From Niveispirillum irakense DSM 11586 (GTDB lineage Bacteria > Pseudomonadota > Alphaproteobacteria > Azospirillales > Azospirillaceae), in the NCBI RefSeq assembly GCF_000429645.1, contig NZ_KE386935.1:1-64000 (forward strand): a DNA stretch of 64,000 nt. Reading direction: 5' to 3'. Below, piece by piece: positions 24,210 through 32,983 of this stretch. The notes below the pieces were generated by a model. The model searched no databases, had not been told where the DNA came from, and saw only the letters and a program-made list of their open reading frames with translations. Numbering within the stretch: position 1 is the stretch's first letter; each line of letters opens with the position of its first letter. A program made the position numbers and the translations under genes.

Positions 24210-26603
24210 ATGTTAAGGAAGTGGACGCTTTGCGGTGCCGCGCCCATGGCGCTTGCCGTCGGTTTATGCGCCGTGCCTGCGATCGCCCAGGGCCAGCAGG
24301 CCCCGGCCCCGATCCAGCTTGAAGAGATCATCGTCACGGCGGAGCGCCGTTCCACCAGCCTGCAAGACACGCCCATCGCCATCACCGCGCTGACGGCAGA
24401 AGATTTGCGTGAGCAGGGGGTCGTGGACTTGAAGGGCGTGGCCGATGCGACGCCCAATTTCCAGATGACCACATCGGGCAATGGCTCCGGCGGCGGCAAT
24501 TTCGCCCAGCTTTTCATCCGTGGTGTCGGCCAGCCGGACTTCATCATCACCAAGGATCCCGCCGTCGGCATCTATATTGACGGCGTCTATCTGGCCCGTG
24601 CGCCGGGTGCCGTTCTGGAACTGCTGGATATTGAGCGGGTGGAGGTGCTGCGCGGGCCCCAGGGCACGCTGTTCGGCAAGAACACGTCGGGCGGTGCGCT
24701 CAACATCACGACCCAGGCCCCGTCGGATGATTTCGGTGGCGTCGCGGAAATGCGCATCGGTGAATATGGCCGCCTGGATGTGGGCGGGTCCGTCAGCCTG
24801 CCGCTGGTGGAGGACAAGCTGGCCCTGCGCGTCAGCGCCCTGTCGCGGGATCAGGATGGCTATTACAAGCGCCTGCTGCCATCGACCGACGGGTCCCGTC
24901 GCAATGGCAATGACATCAATGTCCGCAGCGGGCGCGCCACCCTGGCCTGGACACCGACCGACACGCTGTCTGTCACCCTGTCCGGCGATGTCACGCGCGA
25001 ACGTCAGGCGGCCACCGATTATCAGGCCATCGGCATCTTCAACGATGCCGCCAGCGCCCCCAATATCGAGCTTTACAACCGTGTCGTGCTGGCCCCGCAG
25101 GGGCTGGTCTATGATGATCGCTGGATCGCGCCAAAGCCCTGGACCACCTATTCCACCTCCTCATCCTATGCCAATTCCGATGTCTGGGGCGTGTCCGGCG
25201 TCGTGAACTGGAGCCCCGGCGCGGTGAATGTGAAATCCATCACCGCCTATCGCGACCTGGATGTCAGCAGCAAGGCCGACGCCGATGGCACACCTGCCGA
25301 TATCGTGGCCTCCGCCGGCATCAATGTGCAGCAGCACCAGTTCAGCCAGGAATTTCAGTTCAGCGGCGAAGCGTTCGATGATCGGCTGAACTGGCTGGTC
25401 GGCCTCTGGTACTTCAATGAGAAGGCCACCGATACCCAGTCGTCGCGCCAGTTGGTCGGCCTGGTGGATGCGCTGCGCGCCGCACCCAACCGGTCCATCG
25501 CCCCGCCGGGCGTGGCCGCTTCGGTTTGCCCGGCCAATGGCACCGGCCCTGCCTCCTGCCTGGGCGGCGCCAATAACAGTGCCAACCTGCGCTATGATCA
25601 GGCGCGCCTGGGCAATCGCTGGCTGGAAGGGTCCAGCTATGCCGCCTTCGCCCATGCCGGCTTTAAGGTCACGGAAGATTTCAGCCTGACCGCCGGCGGC
25701 CGCATCAGCCGGGAAAAGAAGGATTTCCGCTATTACGAGGTGCGGCCCTCACAGAATAATCTGGTCAGCTTCAATAATGTAACGGCCGGCGACACCTGGG
25801 ATGTGTTCACGCCCAAGCTCGGGGCGGAATACCGGTTCGACCAGAACATGATGGCCTATGTCTCCTGGTCCAAGGGCTTCAAGGCCGGCGGCGTCAATGG
25901 CCGCCCCACCCGTGCCGACCTGTTCAACACCTTCGATCCGGAAAAGCTGACCGCCTATGAGGCCGGCTTCAAGGGCGACTTCTTCGACCGTCGCCTGCGT
26001 CTGAACCTGGCCGCCTATTTCAGCGAATATAACGCCATCCAGATCACCCGGAACACCACCGACGCCACCGGCGCCTTCATCCGCCTGGAAACCAATGGCG
26101 GCGATGGCGAGATCAAGGGGCTGGAAGCCGAGGCCACGGCCCTGCTGGCCGACGGCCTGACCCTGCAGGCGGGCCTTGGCTATACGGATTTCAAGTTCAC
26201 CTCCCTGCTGCCGCAGCAGGCGACACCCGGCACGGTGCTGCTGACGCTGGATAATGAACTGCCCTTCGTGCCGAAATTCACCGCCAATCTGGGCCTGACC
26301 TATGAGGTGCCGGTATCTGCGGACGGCGCCGCCCTGCGCCTGCGCGGCGACTGGCGCCATTCCAGCAGCTATTACATCGATATTGACAATACCGCAGCCG
26401 TGGCCCAGGGCGCCTATGATGTGTTCGATGGCCGCATCACCTTCGTACCGGCCTCGGGCGGCTGGGAACTGTTCGTGGCGATGAGCAACATCACCAACAA
26501 GGCCGTCATCGCCAATGGCGTGGCGTCGCCCGCCAATGGCAACCAGATGGTCACCTACAAGCCGCCGCGCATGACCTATGGCGGGGTGCGGGTGACCTTC
26601 TGA
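24210..26603 (+). CDS. TonB-dependent outer-membrane receptor
   Basis: This receptor has about 797 residues. The ATG at 24210 is chosen because CAGGGAGGATG precedes it; it gives a signal peptide ending AIAQG. A TonB box-like EEIIVTAERR is followed by the plug (TPIAITALTAEDLREQGV, VEVLRGPQGTLFGKNTSGG) and a barrel ending GGVRVTF. It is the first gene in a run of plus-strand genes with a TRAP transporter, four CoA-transferases and a dehydratase-like protein, so it probably brings the same unknown compound across the outer membrane. An inverted repeat 34 bases after its stop may reduce read-through into the TRAP genes. Confidence 0.9.
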   Translation: MLRKWTLCGAAPMALAVGLCAVPAIAQGQQAPAPIQLEEIIVTAERRSTSLQDTPIAITALTAEDLREQGVVDLKGVADATPNFQMTTSGNGSGGGNFAQLFIRGVGQPDFIITKDPAVGIYIDGVYLARAPGAVLELLDIERVEVLRGPQGTLFGKNTSGGALNITTQAPSDDFGGVAEMRIGEYGRLDVGGSVSLPLVEDKLALRVSALSRDQDGYYKRLLPSTDGSRRNGNDINVRSGRATLAWTPTDTLSVTLSGDVTRERQAATDYQAIGIFNDAASAPNIELYNRVVLAPQGLVYDDRWIAPKPWTTYSTSSSYANSDVWGVSGVVNWSPGAVNVKSITAYRDLDVSSKADADGTPADIVASAGINVQQHQFSQEFQFSGEAFDDRLNWLVGLWYFNEKATDTQSSRQLVGLVDALRAAPNRSIAPPGVAASVCPANGTGPASCLGGANNSANLRYDQARLGNRWLEGSSYAAFAHAGFKVTEDFSLTAGGRISREKKDFRYYEVRPSQNNLVSFNNVTAGDTWDVFTPKLGAEYRFDQNMMAYVSWSKGFKAGGVNGRPTRADLFNTFDPEKLTAYEAGFKGDFFDRRLRLNLAAYFSEYNAIQITRNTTDATGAFIRLETNGGDGEIKGLEAEATALLADGLTLQAGLGYTDFKFTSLLPQQATPGTVLLTLDNELPFVPKFTANLGLTYEVPVSADGAALRLRGDWRHSSSYYIDIDNTAAVAQGAYDVFDGRITFVPASGGWELFVAMSNITNKAVIANGVASPANGNQMVTYKPPRMTYGGVRVTF

Positions 26604-26636
26604 GGGCGGTAATCCCCTCCCAGGCCCCTCTCCAGT

Positions 26637-26663
26637 GTCATCCCGGTGACAGGCCGGGATGAC
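26637..26663. terminator. Perfect inverted repeat after the TonB receptor gene
   Basis: The arms GTCATCCCGG (26637-26646) and CCGGGATGAC (26654-26663) surround a 7-base loop. This is a short relative of the palindrome at 3099-3237. No U tract follows, so it may attenuate rather than terminate. The right arm contains the first possible start codon of dctQ. Confidence 0.5.
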
Positions 26664-27195
26664 GAGAGAAGCAATAAGCGGAGACGTGCATTTGGCCCAA
26701 CGTTTTGACAAACCACCGCCAGCCAAGGGCGGTCTTCTGACCCGGATTTCCTTCCTTCTGGGGTCGGCGGGTCTGCTGGTCGCCATGTCCGCCGATGCCA
26801 TCGCCGTGCTGGGCCGGCATGTCGGCTTCACCTTCCTGGGCGCGATTGAGATTGTGCAGGCCAGTGTGGTGCTGGCGGCCTCGGCCGCGATGGTCGGCGC
26901 CACCCTGTCCGGCGCCCATGCCCGCGTTCATATCCTGATCGAGCGGCTGGGCACCCTCTGGCACCGGCGGATGGACCAAGGCGCCGACCTCATCTCCTGC
27001 CTGTTCTTCCTGTTCCTGGCCGCCGGGTCCGCCTGGGTTGCGGCCGATCTGTGGGCGGGGTTCGAGGTGACGGAGATCCTGGGCCTTCCCCTGCGCTGGC
27101 TGCGGCTGGTCTGGATCGGCTCCTGCCTGCTGATCGCCGGCCTGTTCCTGTGGCGCGCCCTGACCCAACCGACGGAGCCCGGTCATGACGCCTGA
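26659..27195 (+). CDS. TRAP transporter small permease (DctQ type)
   Basis: This inner-membrane protein of up to 178 residues has four hydrophobic segments: ISFLLGSAGLLVAMSADAIAVLG, EIVQASVVLAASAAMVGATL, LISCLFFLFLAAGSAWVAADL and LVWIGSCLLIAGLFLW. With DctM it forms the membrane part of a TRAP carrier driven by ion gradients. The ATG at 26659 lies inside a hairpin arm. A TTG at 26692, seven bases after GGAGA, is a credible alternative start and would remove 11 residues. It overlaps dctM by 11 bases, so the two are coupled. The high-affinity substrate is set by the DctP protein encoded two genes on. Confidence 0.88.
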   Translation: MTREAISGDVHLAQRFDKPPPAKGGLLTRISFLLGSAGLLVAMSADAIAVLGRHVGFTFLGAIEIVQASVVLAASAAMVGATLSGAHARVHILIERLGTLWHRRMDQGADLISCLFFLFLAAGSAWVAADLWAGFEVTEILGLPLRWLRLVWIGSCLLIAGLFLWRALTQPTEPGHDA

Positions 27196-28489
27196 ACTCT
27201 GGGGTGCCATAGGCGTCGTTGTTCTTCTGACCATGCTGACCCTGGGCCTGCCCATCGGGGTCGCCCTGGCCGCCGTCGGGGCCGGGGGCATCGCCATCCT
27301 GGTCACACCGGAAGCCGCATTGATCAAGGCCGGCGTGGTGGCGTTTGAGACCATCGCCAAGTACGAGTTGGGCGTGCTGCCCCTGTTCCTGCTGATGGCG
27401 CATCTTTGTTTTGCAGCCGGGGCCAGCCGCGATTTCTTCGACGTCGCCGCGCGCTTCATCGGGCACCGGCCGGGCGGGCTGGCGCTGGCCTCCATCGCCG
27501 GCTGTGCCGGGTTCGGCGCCATCAGCGGCTCCAGCCTCGCCACCGCCGCCACCATCGGTTCCGTGGCCCTGCCGGAGATGCGCAAGCACAACTACTCCCC
27601 CGCCTTCGCCACGGGAGCGCTGGCCGCCGGCGGCACCTTGGGCGCGTTGATCCCGCCATCCGGCGCCTTGATCGTGTTCGGCATCATCGCCGAACAATCC
27701 ATCGGCCGCCTGTTCGCCGCCGCCGTGATCCCGGGGCTGAGCCAGGCGCTGTTCTACATGATCGGCATCTATATCCTGTGCCGCATCTGGCCCGAACTGG
27801 GGCCGAGGACGGCGCGGGTGGCGTGGCGGGACCGGCTGCCGGCCCTGCGGCGGATCATCGACATCCTGGCGCTGGTCATGTTCGTGGTCGGCGGCCTGAT
27901 GGTCGGCTGGTTCACGCCGACGGAGGCCGCATCGGTCGGGGCCGTCGGTTCCTTCCTGCTCTGTGCCATCCGGGGGGCGCTGACGCGGGCCGCCATGACC
28001 AAGGCGCTGGCGGACACATTGCGCACCACCGGCATGATCTATGTCGTCATCATCGGCGCCATCCTGTTTTCCACCTTCGTCAGCCTGACCGGCATTACCG
28101 GCCACATGTCGGCCCTGGTGACCGACCTGGGGGCCGGGCCGCTGGTGGCGGTGCTGGTGATCGCTTTGCTGCTGCTGGTGCTGGGATCATTCCTGGACGG
28201 GTTGGCGCTGATGCTGCTGACAGCACCCATCTTCCTGCCCATCATTGTCGACCTGGGCCTTTCGCCCATCTGGTTCGGCATCTTCCTGGTGCGCACCATG
28301 GAAATCGGCTTTGTGCATCCGCCGCTGGGGCTGAACTGCTACGTCATCCATGGCATCGCCAAGGATATCCCGCTGGGCACCATCTTCCGCGGCATCGTGC
28401 CCTTCCTGGCCATAGATTTCCTGCATCTGGCCATGATCATTGCCTTCCCGGCGGTGACCCTGTGGCTGCCCAAAGTGCTGGGGGCTTGA
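27185..28489 (+). CDS. TRAP transporter large permease (DctM type)
   Basis: This 434-residue integral membrane protein of the DctM family has about 12 hydrophobic helices. Recognisable family features include GAISGSSLATAATIGSVALPEM near residue 115, the GALIPPSGALIVFGIIAEQSIGRLFAAAVIPG block, and the closing VHPPLGLNCYVIHGIAKDIPLGTIFRG. It is the transport channel of the system, overlapping dctQ at its start and followed one base after its stop by dctP. The unusual position, upstream of CoA-transferase genes, suggests an organic acid that is activated with CoA once inside. Confidence 0.93.
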   Translation: MTPELWGAIGVVVLLTMLTLGLPIGVALAAVGAGGIAILVTPEAALIKAGVVAFETIAKYELGVLPLFLLMAHLCFAAGASRDFFDVAARFIGHRPGGLALASIAGCAGFGAISGSSLATAATIGSVALPEMRKHNYSPAFATGALAAGGTLGALIPPSGALIVFGIIAEQSIGRLFAAAVIPGLSQALFYMIGIYILCRIWPELGPRTARVAWRDRLPALRRIIDILALVMFVVGGLMVGWFTPTEAASVGAVGSFLLCAIRGALTRAAMTKALADTLRTTGMIYVVIIGAILFSTFVSLTGITGHMSALVTDLGAGPLVAVLVIALLLLVLGSFLDGLALMLLTAPIFLPIIVDLGLSPIWFGIFLVRTMEIGFVHPPLGLNCYVIHGIAKDIPLGTIFRGIVPFLAIDFLHLAMIIAFPAVTLWLPKVLGA

Positions 28490-28490
28490 G

Positions 28491-29585
28491 ATGATAGGCA
28501 AGCATCTGAAACAGCTTCTCGCCGCCTGCGCCCTGATCGCCCTGTCTGCCTGTGGCGGCAAGGAAGAGCCCGCAAGCGGCGCCATCACCCTGTCCTATGC
28601 CAGCCCCTACCCGCCCAGCCATCCGTTCAGCAAGGCCGACATCGAGTGGATGCAGGCGGTCGCGACGAAATCCGGCGGTCGGCTGGTGATCAAACCCTTC
28701 TGGTCGGGATCGCTGATCAGTTCCGACCAGAGCATGGTGGAAATCCGCCATGGCGTGGCCGATATCGGCCTGATCACGCCCATCTATGCCCGTGGCGGGG
28801 CGCATGCGCTGCGCGGGCAGGCCGGCTTCTATGGCGGCATCAAGGATCTGCCCGATCAGGTTGCCATTTATAAATGCCTGGAACAGGCATTTCCCGTCTT
28901 CCGTGCGGAGTTGGAAGGGCTGCATGTCCTGGCGGTACAGGGCGGCAATTTCCCCGGCGTGCTGACGCGGCACAAGCCGATTGAGCGGCTGGAGGATTTG
29001 CGCGGCCTGCGCCTGCGGGCCCAGACTGAGGCGCTGGGCGTGCTGCGCGACCTGGGTGCTGATCCCGTCAATATGCCGATGGGGGAGGTTTATTCCGCCC
29101 TGGCCAAAGGCGTGATCGACGGGGTCGTAGCCCCGGCGGACACGATCACATCGCTGCATTTCGGGGAAGTGGCGCCTTATTTCACAGCATTGCATTTTGA
29201 TCGCGGCGCCTATCCGGCGCGTGCCATGTCCGACAAGGCCTGGCAGCGGCTGACACCGGAACTGCGCCAGGTGCTGATGGAAACGCAGCCCGTCTGGGAG
29301 GCGGCGCTGGCCCGCCAGATCCTGGTCGCGGAGGAACGCGGGCTGGAAAAGGGCAAGGATCTCGGCATGCGCATGATCATGGCCCTGCCGCCAGCCGATC
29401 AGGAACGGTTCCGCCTCCTTTACGCCGAAAATGCCCGCCGCATCGCCGATGAACTGGCGCATTTCGATGTCGATGGTCACCCGATCCTGACCCATGCCCA
29501 GGAATTGATCGCCGCACGGGCGCGGGGGGAGACCCCGGCCTGCTTCGGCCCCGAAAACCCGCAACAGGCGGAGGTGTCGCCATGA
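28491..29585 (+). CDS. TRAP transporter substrate-binding protein (DctP type), lipoprotein
   Basis: This solute receptor has 364 residues. The lipobox LIALSACGG gives a lipidated cysteine at residue 21, so it is probably tethered to a membrane rather than free in the periplasm, which is less common for DctP proteins. Family features include ITLSYASPYPPSHPFSKADIEWMQAV, a WSGSLISSDQSMVEIRHGVADIG segment, and the LRGLRLRAQTEALGVLRDLGADPVNMPMGEVYSALAKGVIDG core, which carries the carboxylate-binding arginine in DctP proteins. A carboxylic acid ligand is therefore likely; which acid is unknown. It overlaps the first CoA-transferase gene by four bases. Confidence 0.92.
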   Translation: MIGKHLKQLLAACALIALSACGGKEEPASGAITLSYASPYPPSHPFSKADIEWMQAVATKSGGRLVIKPFWSGSLISSDQSMVEIRHGVADIGLITPIYARGGAHALRGQAGFYGGIKDLPDQVAIYKCLEQAFPVFRAELEGLHVLAVQGGNFPGVLTRHKPIERLEDLRGLRLRAQTEALGVLRDLGADPVNMPMGEVYSALAKGVIDGVVAPADTITSLHFGEVAPYFTALHFDRGAYPARAMSDKAWQRLTPELRQVLMETQPVWEAALARQILVAEERGLEKGKDLGMRMIMALPPADQERFRLLYAENARRIADELAHFDVDGHPILTHAQELIAARARGETPACFGPENPQQAEVSP

Positions 29586-30790
29586 CACGCGAGAGCCCCC
29601 TGGAAGCCCCCCTGGCCGGGCTGCGCATCGCCGATTTCAGTTGGGTCGGCGCCGGCCCGCGCGCCACCAAGGATCTGGCCGATTACGGCGCCACCGTCAT
29701 CAAGGTGGAAAGCGCCAAGCGCCTGGACCTCGGCCGCCTGTCCCCACCCTTCAAGGATGGAAAGCGCCACCATGACGCATCCGCCTTTTTCGCCATCACC
29801 AATACCGGCAAGCAGGGCGTGACCATCAACCTGAATGACCCGCGCGGCATCGCGGTGGCGAAAAAGCTGGTCGCCTGGGCCGATGTGGTGGTGGAGAATT
29901 TCGGCAAGGGCTACATGGACCGGATCGGCCTGTCCTGGGACACCCTGAAAGCCATCAAGCCGGATATCATCCTGCTGTCGGTCAGCGTCACCGGGCGCAC
30001 CGGCCCCCTGTCCGACCTGCGCGGCTATGGCAATTCCGCCGCCGCCCTGTCGGGCTTTGCGTCCCTGTCCGGCTGGCCCGACCGGGGGCCGCACATGGCG
30101 CCCTTTGCCTATGGCGACGTGGTGGCGCCGATGATGGCGACAGTGGCGGTGCTGGCGGCGCTGGAACATCGGCGGGTGACGGGCGAGGGCCAGCATCTGG
30201 ACGTGTCGCAGGTGGAACCGATGATGCTGGTCACGTCGGACTGTCTGGCCGACGGGCAGCGCGGGATTGAGCCGCGACGCGGCAATGACGATGCCCGCAT
30301 GGAGCCACACGGCCTGTTCCCCTGCCGCGGCCCCGATCAATGGTGCGCCATCGCCGTGCGCGACGATGGCGATTGGCAAATCCTGGCCGAGCTGGCGGGG
30401 ATTGATGATCAACGTTTTGCCACGCTTGAAGGCCGCAAGACCCATGCGGCGGACCTGCGTGCCTTGCTGTCGGCCTGGACCCGGACACAGGACAAGCACC
30501 GGCTGGCCGACCATCTGTCCGCCGCCGGGGTGCCGGCGGAAGCCGTGAATGATGGGCGCGACGTGTTCACCGACGCCGAACTGGAACGCGCCGGCCATTA
30601 CCATCGCATCCGCCATGAAAAGCTGGGCGATTGCGAGATGCCGGGGCCGCCACTGCGCTTTTCCGATGCCGCCATCCATGTCGGCCCGCCGCCCCTGCTG
30701 GGTGGCGATAACCGCGCCGTCTTTGTCGACCTGCTGGGCATGGACCCAGGCGTGGTCGATGAACTGACCGCCGCCGGCGCGCTGGCGTGA
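29582..30790 (+). CDS. Family III (CaiB/BaiF) CoA-transferase, catalytic type
   Basis: This 402-residue protein of the CaiB/BaiF family moves CoA between carboxylic acids through an aspartyl-CoA intermediate. The N-terminal fold signature LRIADFSWVGAGPRATKDLADYGATVIKVE and the ENFGKGYMDRIGL motif are present. The catalytic aspartate is predicted to be D179 in APFAYGDVVAP, followed by VTGEGQHLDVS. It is the first of four such genes in a row, overlaps the end of dctP, and has a shorter neighbour lacking the aspartate. The pair resembles two-subunit enzymes such as benzylsuccinate CoA-transferase BbsEF, in which one subunit is catalytic. The substrate is unknown. Confidence 0.88.
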   Translation: MTRESPLEAPLAGLRIADFSWVGAGPRATKDLADYGATVIKVESAKRLDLGRLSPPFKDGKRHHDASAFFAITNTGKQGVTINLNDPRGIAVAKKLVAWADVVVENFGKGYMDRIGLSWDTLKAIKPDIILLSVSVTGRTGPLSDLRGYGNSAAALSGFASLSGWPDRGPHMAPFAYGDVVAPMMATVAVLAALEHRRVTGEGQHLDVSQVEPMMLVTSDCLADGQRGIEPRRGNDDARMEPHGLFPCRGPDQWCAIAVRDDGDWQILAELAGIDDQRFATLEGRKTHAADLRALLSAWTRTQDKHRLADHLSAAGVPAEAVNDGRDVFTDAELERAGHYHRIRHEKLGDCEMPGPPLRFSDAAIHVGPPPLLGGDNRAVFVDLLGMDPGVVDELTAAGALA

Positions 30791-30800
30791 GGGGGATGAA

Positions 30801-31793
30801 ATGCTGAACCATCTGACCATCATCGACGCGACGGGCGAGTTGGGTGCCCTGGCCGGCCATATGCTGGCGCAATTGGGGGCGTCGGTCACCCGGCTGGCCC
30901 CGGCGGGGGGCGAGAAGGCGGACCCGGTGTGGAACCGGGACAAGCGTTGCGTTGCGCTGGACGATGCCGATCTGCCTTCCCTGTTGACGGATGCCGACAT
31001 CCTGCTGCGCAACGGGCCGCTGCCGGGCGTGGCGCCGGCGGATTATCCGCACCTGATCGACGTGCTGCTGACACCCTTTGCCTGTACGGACCGCCCGGCC
31101 ACCGACCTGACGCTGATGGCGCGGTCGGGCCTGCTGCATATTGGCGGCGATCCAGACCGGGAACCGCTGCGCCTTCCTGGGCAGCAAGCCTATGCGCTGG
31201 GCGCCATCCAGGCGGTGATCGGGGCGCTGACGGCACTGCATGCCCGCAAGGACAAGGGACAGCAGGTCACCGTGTCGGCCTATCAGGCCGCCGTGCTGGC
31301 CAATTATCGCGAACCGGTGATGTGGGATTGGGCCGGCAAGGTTGGCGGGCGGCAGGGCAATCTGCTGGTGCGCGGCAAGTCGGGGGTCAATCAGGTCTGG
31401 AAGGTGGCCGATGGCTGGGTCACCTGGGCCCTGGTCGACAATCCCGGCATGATGCGCGCCATGGTCGCCCTGATGCAGACCGATGATATGGCGGGGCCGC
31501 TGGCCGGGGTGGAGTGGGAGACTATCCTGGTCGCCGATCTGCCGCAGGAAACGCTGAAGGGTTGGGAAAAGATCGTGGGGGCGTTCTTCGCCACCAAAAC
31601 CCGCGCCTTCCTGGCCGAACAATCCAACCGCCACGGCATGGGCCTGTCTGCCATTGATGAACCGGATGATGTGCTGAACAGCGCGCATCACGCGGCGCGC
31701 GGGGCCTTCGTCCCCTTCGATGATCCCGTGTCGGGCCGCACCCTCCGCGTGCCCGGCCCCCTGTTCCGGACCAGCCGGGAGGATGCGCGATGA
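30801..31793 (+). CDS. CaiB/BaiF-family protein lacking the catalytic aspartate
   Basis: This 330-residue protein is about 70 residues shorter than its neighbours but keeps the family frame: LTIIDATGELGALAGHMLAQLGASVTRL at the N terminus and ALTALHARKDKGQQVTVSAYQ in the middle. The segment that should hold the aspartate reads LPGQQAYALGAIQAV and contains no Asp, and the VENF motif is replaced by LLRNGPLPGV. It is therefore probably not active alone. The likely role is a structural partner of the catalytic protein encoded ten bases upstream, as in BbsEF-type heterodimers. Its stop overlaps the next gene by four bases. Confidence 0.8.
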   Translation: MLNHLTIIDATGELGALAGHMLAQLGASVTRLAPAGGEKADPVWNRDKRCVALDDADLPSLLTDADILLRNGPLPGVAPADYPHLIDVLLTPFACTDRPATDLTLMARSGLLHIGGDPDREPLRLPGQQAYALGAIQAVIGALTALHARKDKGQQVTVSAYQAAVLANYREPVMWDWAGKVGGRQGNLLVRGKSGVNQVWKVADGWVTWALVDNPGMMRAMVALMQTDDMAGPLAGVEWETILVADLPQETLKGWEKIVGAFFATKTRAFLAEQSNRHGMGLSAIDEPDDVLNSAHHAARGAFVPFDDPVSGRTLRVPGPLFRTSREDAR

Positions 31794-32983
31794 ACGGCCC
31801 GCTTTCCGGCCTGAATGTGGTCGATTTTTCCAAGTTCCTGCCCGGCCCCTATTGCACCTGGATGCTGGGCAATCTGGGTGCCGATATCATCCGGGTGGAA
31901 AACCCGCGCGAGTTGGCCAAGCAGGCGCAGGTGTTCGGCTGGGACAAGCTGGATGATGACGCCCGCGCGGACCTGCGCGCCCGTGACATCTATGCCCGCA
32001 ACAAGCGCAGCCTGGTCATCGATCCCGGTCACGCCGACGCCCGGCCGGTGATCGAGGCGCTGGTGGCGAAGGCCGATATATTGGTGGAGGATTACCGGCC
32101 CGGCGTGATGGACAGCATGGGTTATGGTGCCGCCGCTATGCTGGCCCTGAACCCCAGGCTGGTCTATGCGTCGGTCACGCTGTGCGGACAAACGGGGCCC
32201 TATCGGGACAAGCCGGGGCATGATCCGGTGGCACTCGCCATCGCTGGCGCCCTATCGCGCATCGGGGAGGACCCGGCCAAGCCCAGCTTCCCCGGCGTGC
32301 CCGTAGCCGATCTGTTGAGCGGATCGAACGCCGTCATCGGCATCCTGTCCGCCATCATTGCACGGGGCGTAACGGGCCGGGGCCAGCATGTCGATGTCGC
32401 CATGTCCGACGCCTCGCTGGCCCTGATCGCCAGCACCCTTTCCCGCAATCCCGACCTGTCGAAAGCACCCGGACGCGGCAAACGGCGGGCGGATAGCGGC
32501 ATCTGGGAAACCGCGGACGGCCGCTTCATCACCACCACCGACATGGAACCCCGCTACTGGCAGCGTTTCTGCACCGCCGTGGGCCGTCCGGATTTCGCCG
32601 GTTTGCAGATGGATATCAGCCGCCGGACGGAAATCGCCGACACGCTGGCCGGTATCTTCCGCAGCAAGCCCCTGGCCGAATGGCTGGACATCCTGGCGCC
32701 GGCGGATACGCAATTCGCACCCGTGCATGACCTGCAGGGCGCCATGGCAGACCCGCACAACCGGGCGCGCGGCATGGTGTTTGACGTGCCGCTGCCCGGC
32801 GGCGGCACCGCCCCCCATATCGGCCTGCCCATCCGCCTGTCCGATACGCCCGCCGCCCCGCCGCGACCAGCGGCGCCGGCGGGCGGCGACAGCGACACCA
32901 TTCTGGCCGGCATCGGCCTTTCCCCTACCGACATCCAGTCCCTGCGCGACAAGGGCGCCCTGTCCGCCCGTCAAGGATCATGA
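31790..32983 (+). CDS. Family III (CaiB/BaiF) CoA-transferase
   Basis: This is the third member of the series, 397 residues. The N terminus LNVVDFSKFLPGPYCTWMLGNLGADIIRVENP is canonical. VEDYRPGVMDSMGYG corresponds to the VENF motif, and the predicted catalytic aspartate is D174 in VPVADLLSGSNAVIG. It is intact and probably active. Both its start and stop overlap neighbouring genes in ATGA junctions, so translation is coupled along the operon. Why one operon needs several transferases is not clear: successive intermediates, a second substrate, or a further heterodimer with the next gene are possible. Confidence 0.88.
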   Translation: MNGPLSGLNVVDFSKFLPGPYCTWMLGNLGADIIRVENPRELAKQAQVFGWDKLDDDARADLRARDIYARNKRSLVIDPGHADARPVIEALVAKADILVEDYRPGVMDSMGYGAAAMLALNPRLVYASVTLCGQTGPYRDKPGHDPVALAIAGALSRIGEDPAKPSFPGVPVADLLSGSNAVIGILSAIIARGVTGRGQHVDVAMSDASLALIASTLSRNPDLSKAPGRGKRRADSGIWETADGRFITTTDMEPRYWQRFCTAVGRPDFAGLQMDISRRTEIADTLAGIFRSKPLAEWLDILAPADTQFAPVHDLQGAMADPHNRARGMVFDVPLPGGGTAPHIGLPIRLSDTPAAPPRPAAPAGGDSDTILAGIGLSPTDIQSLRDKGALSARQGS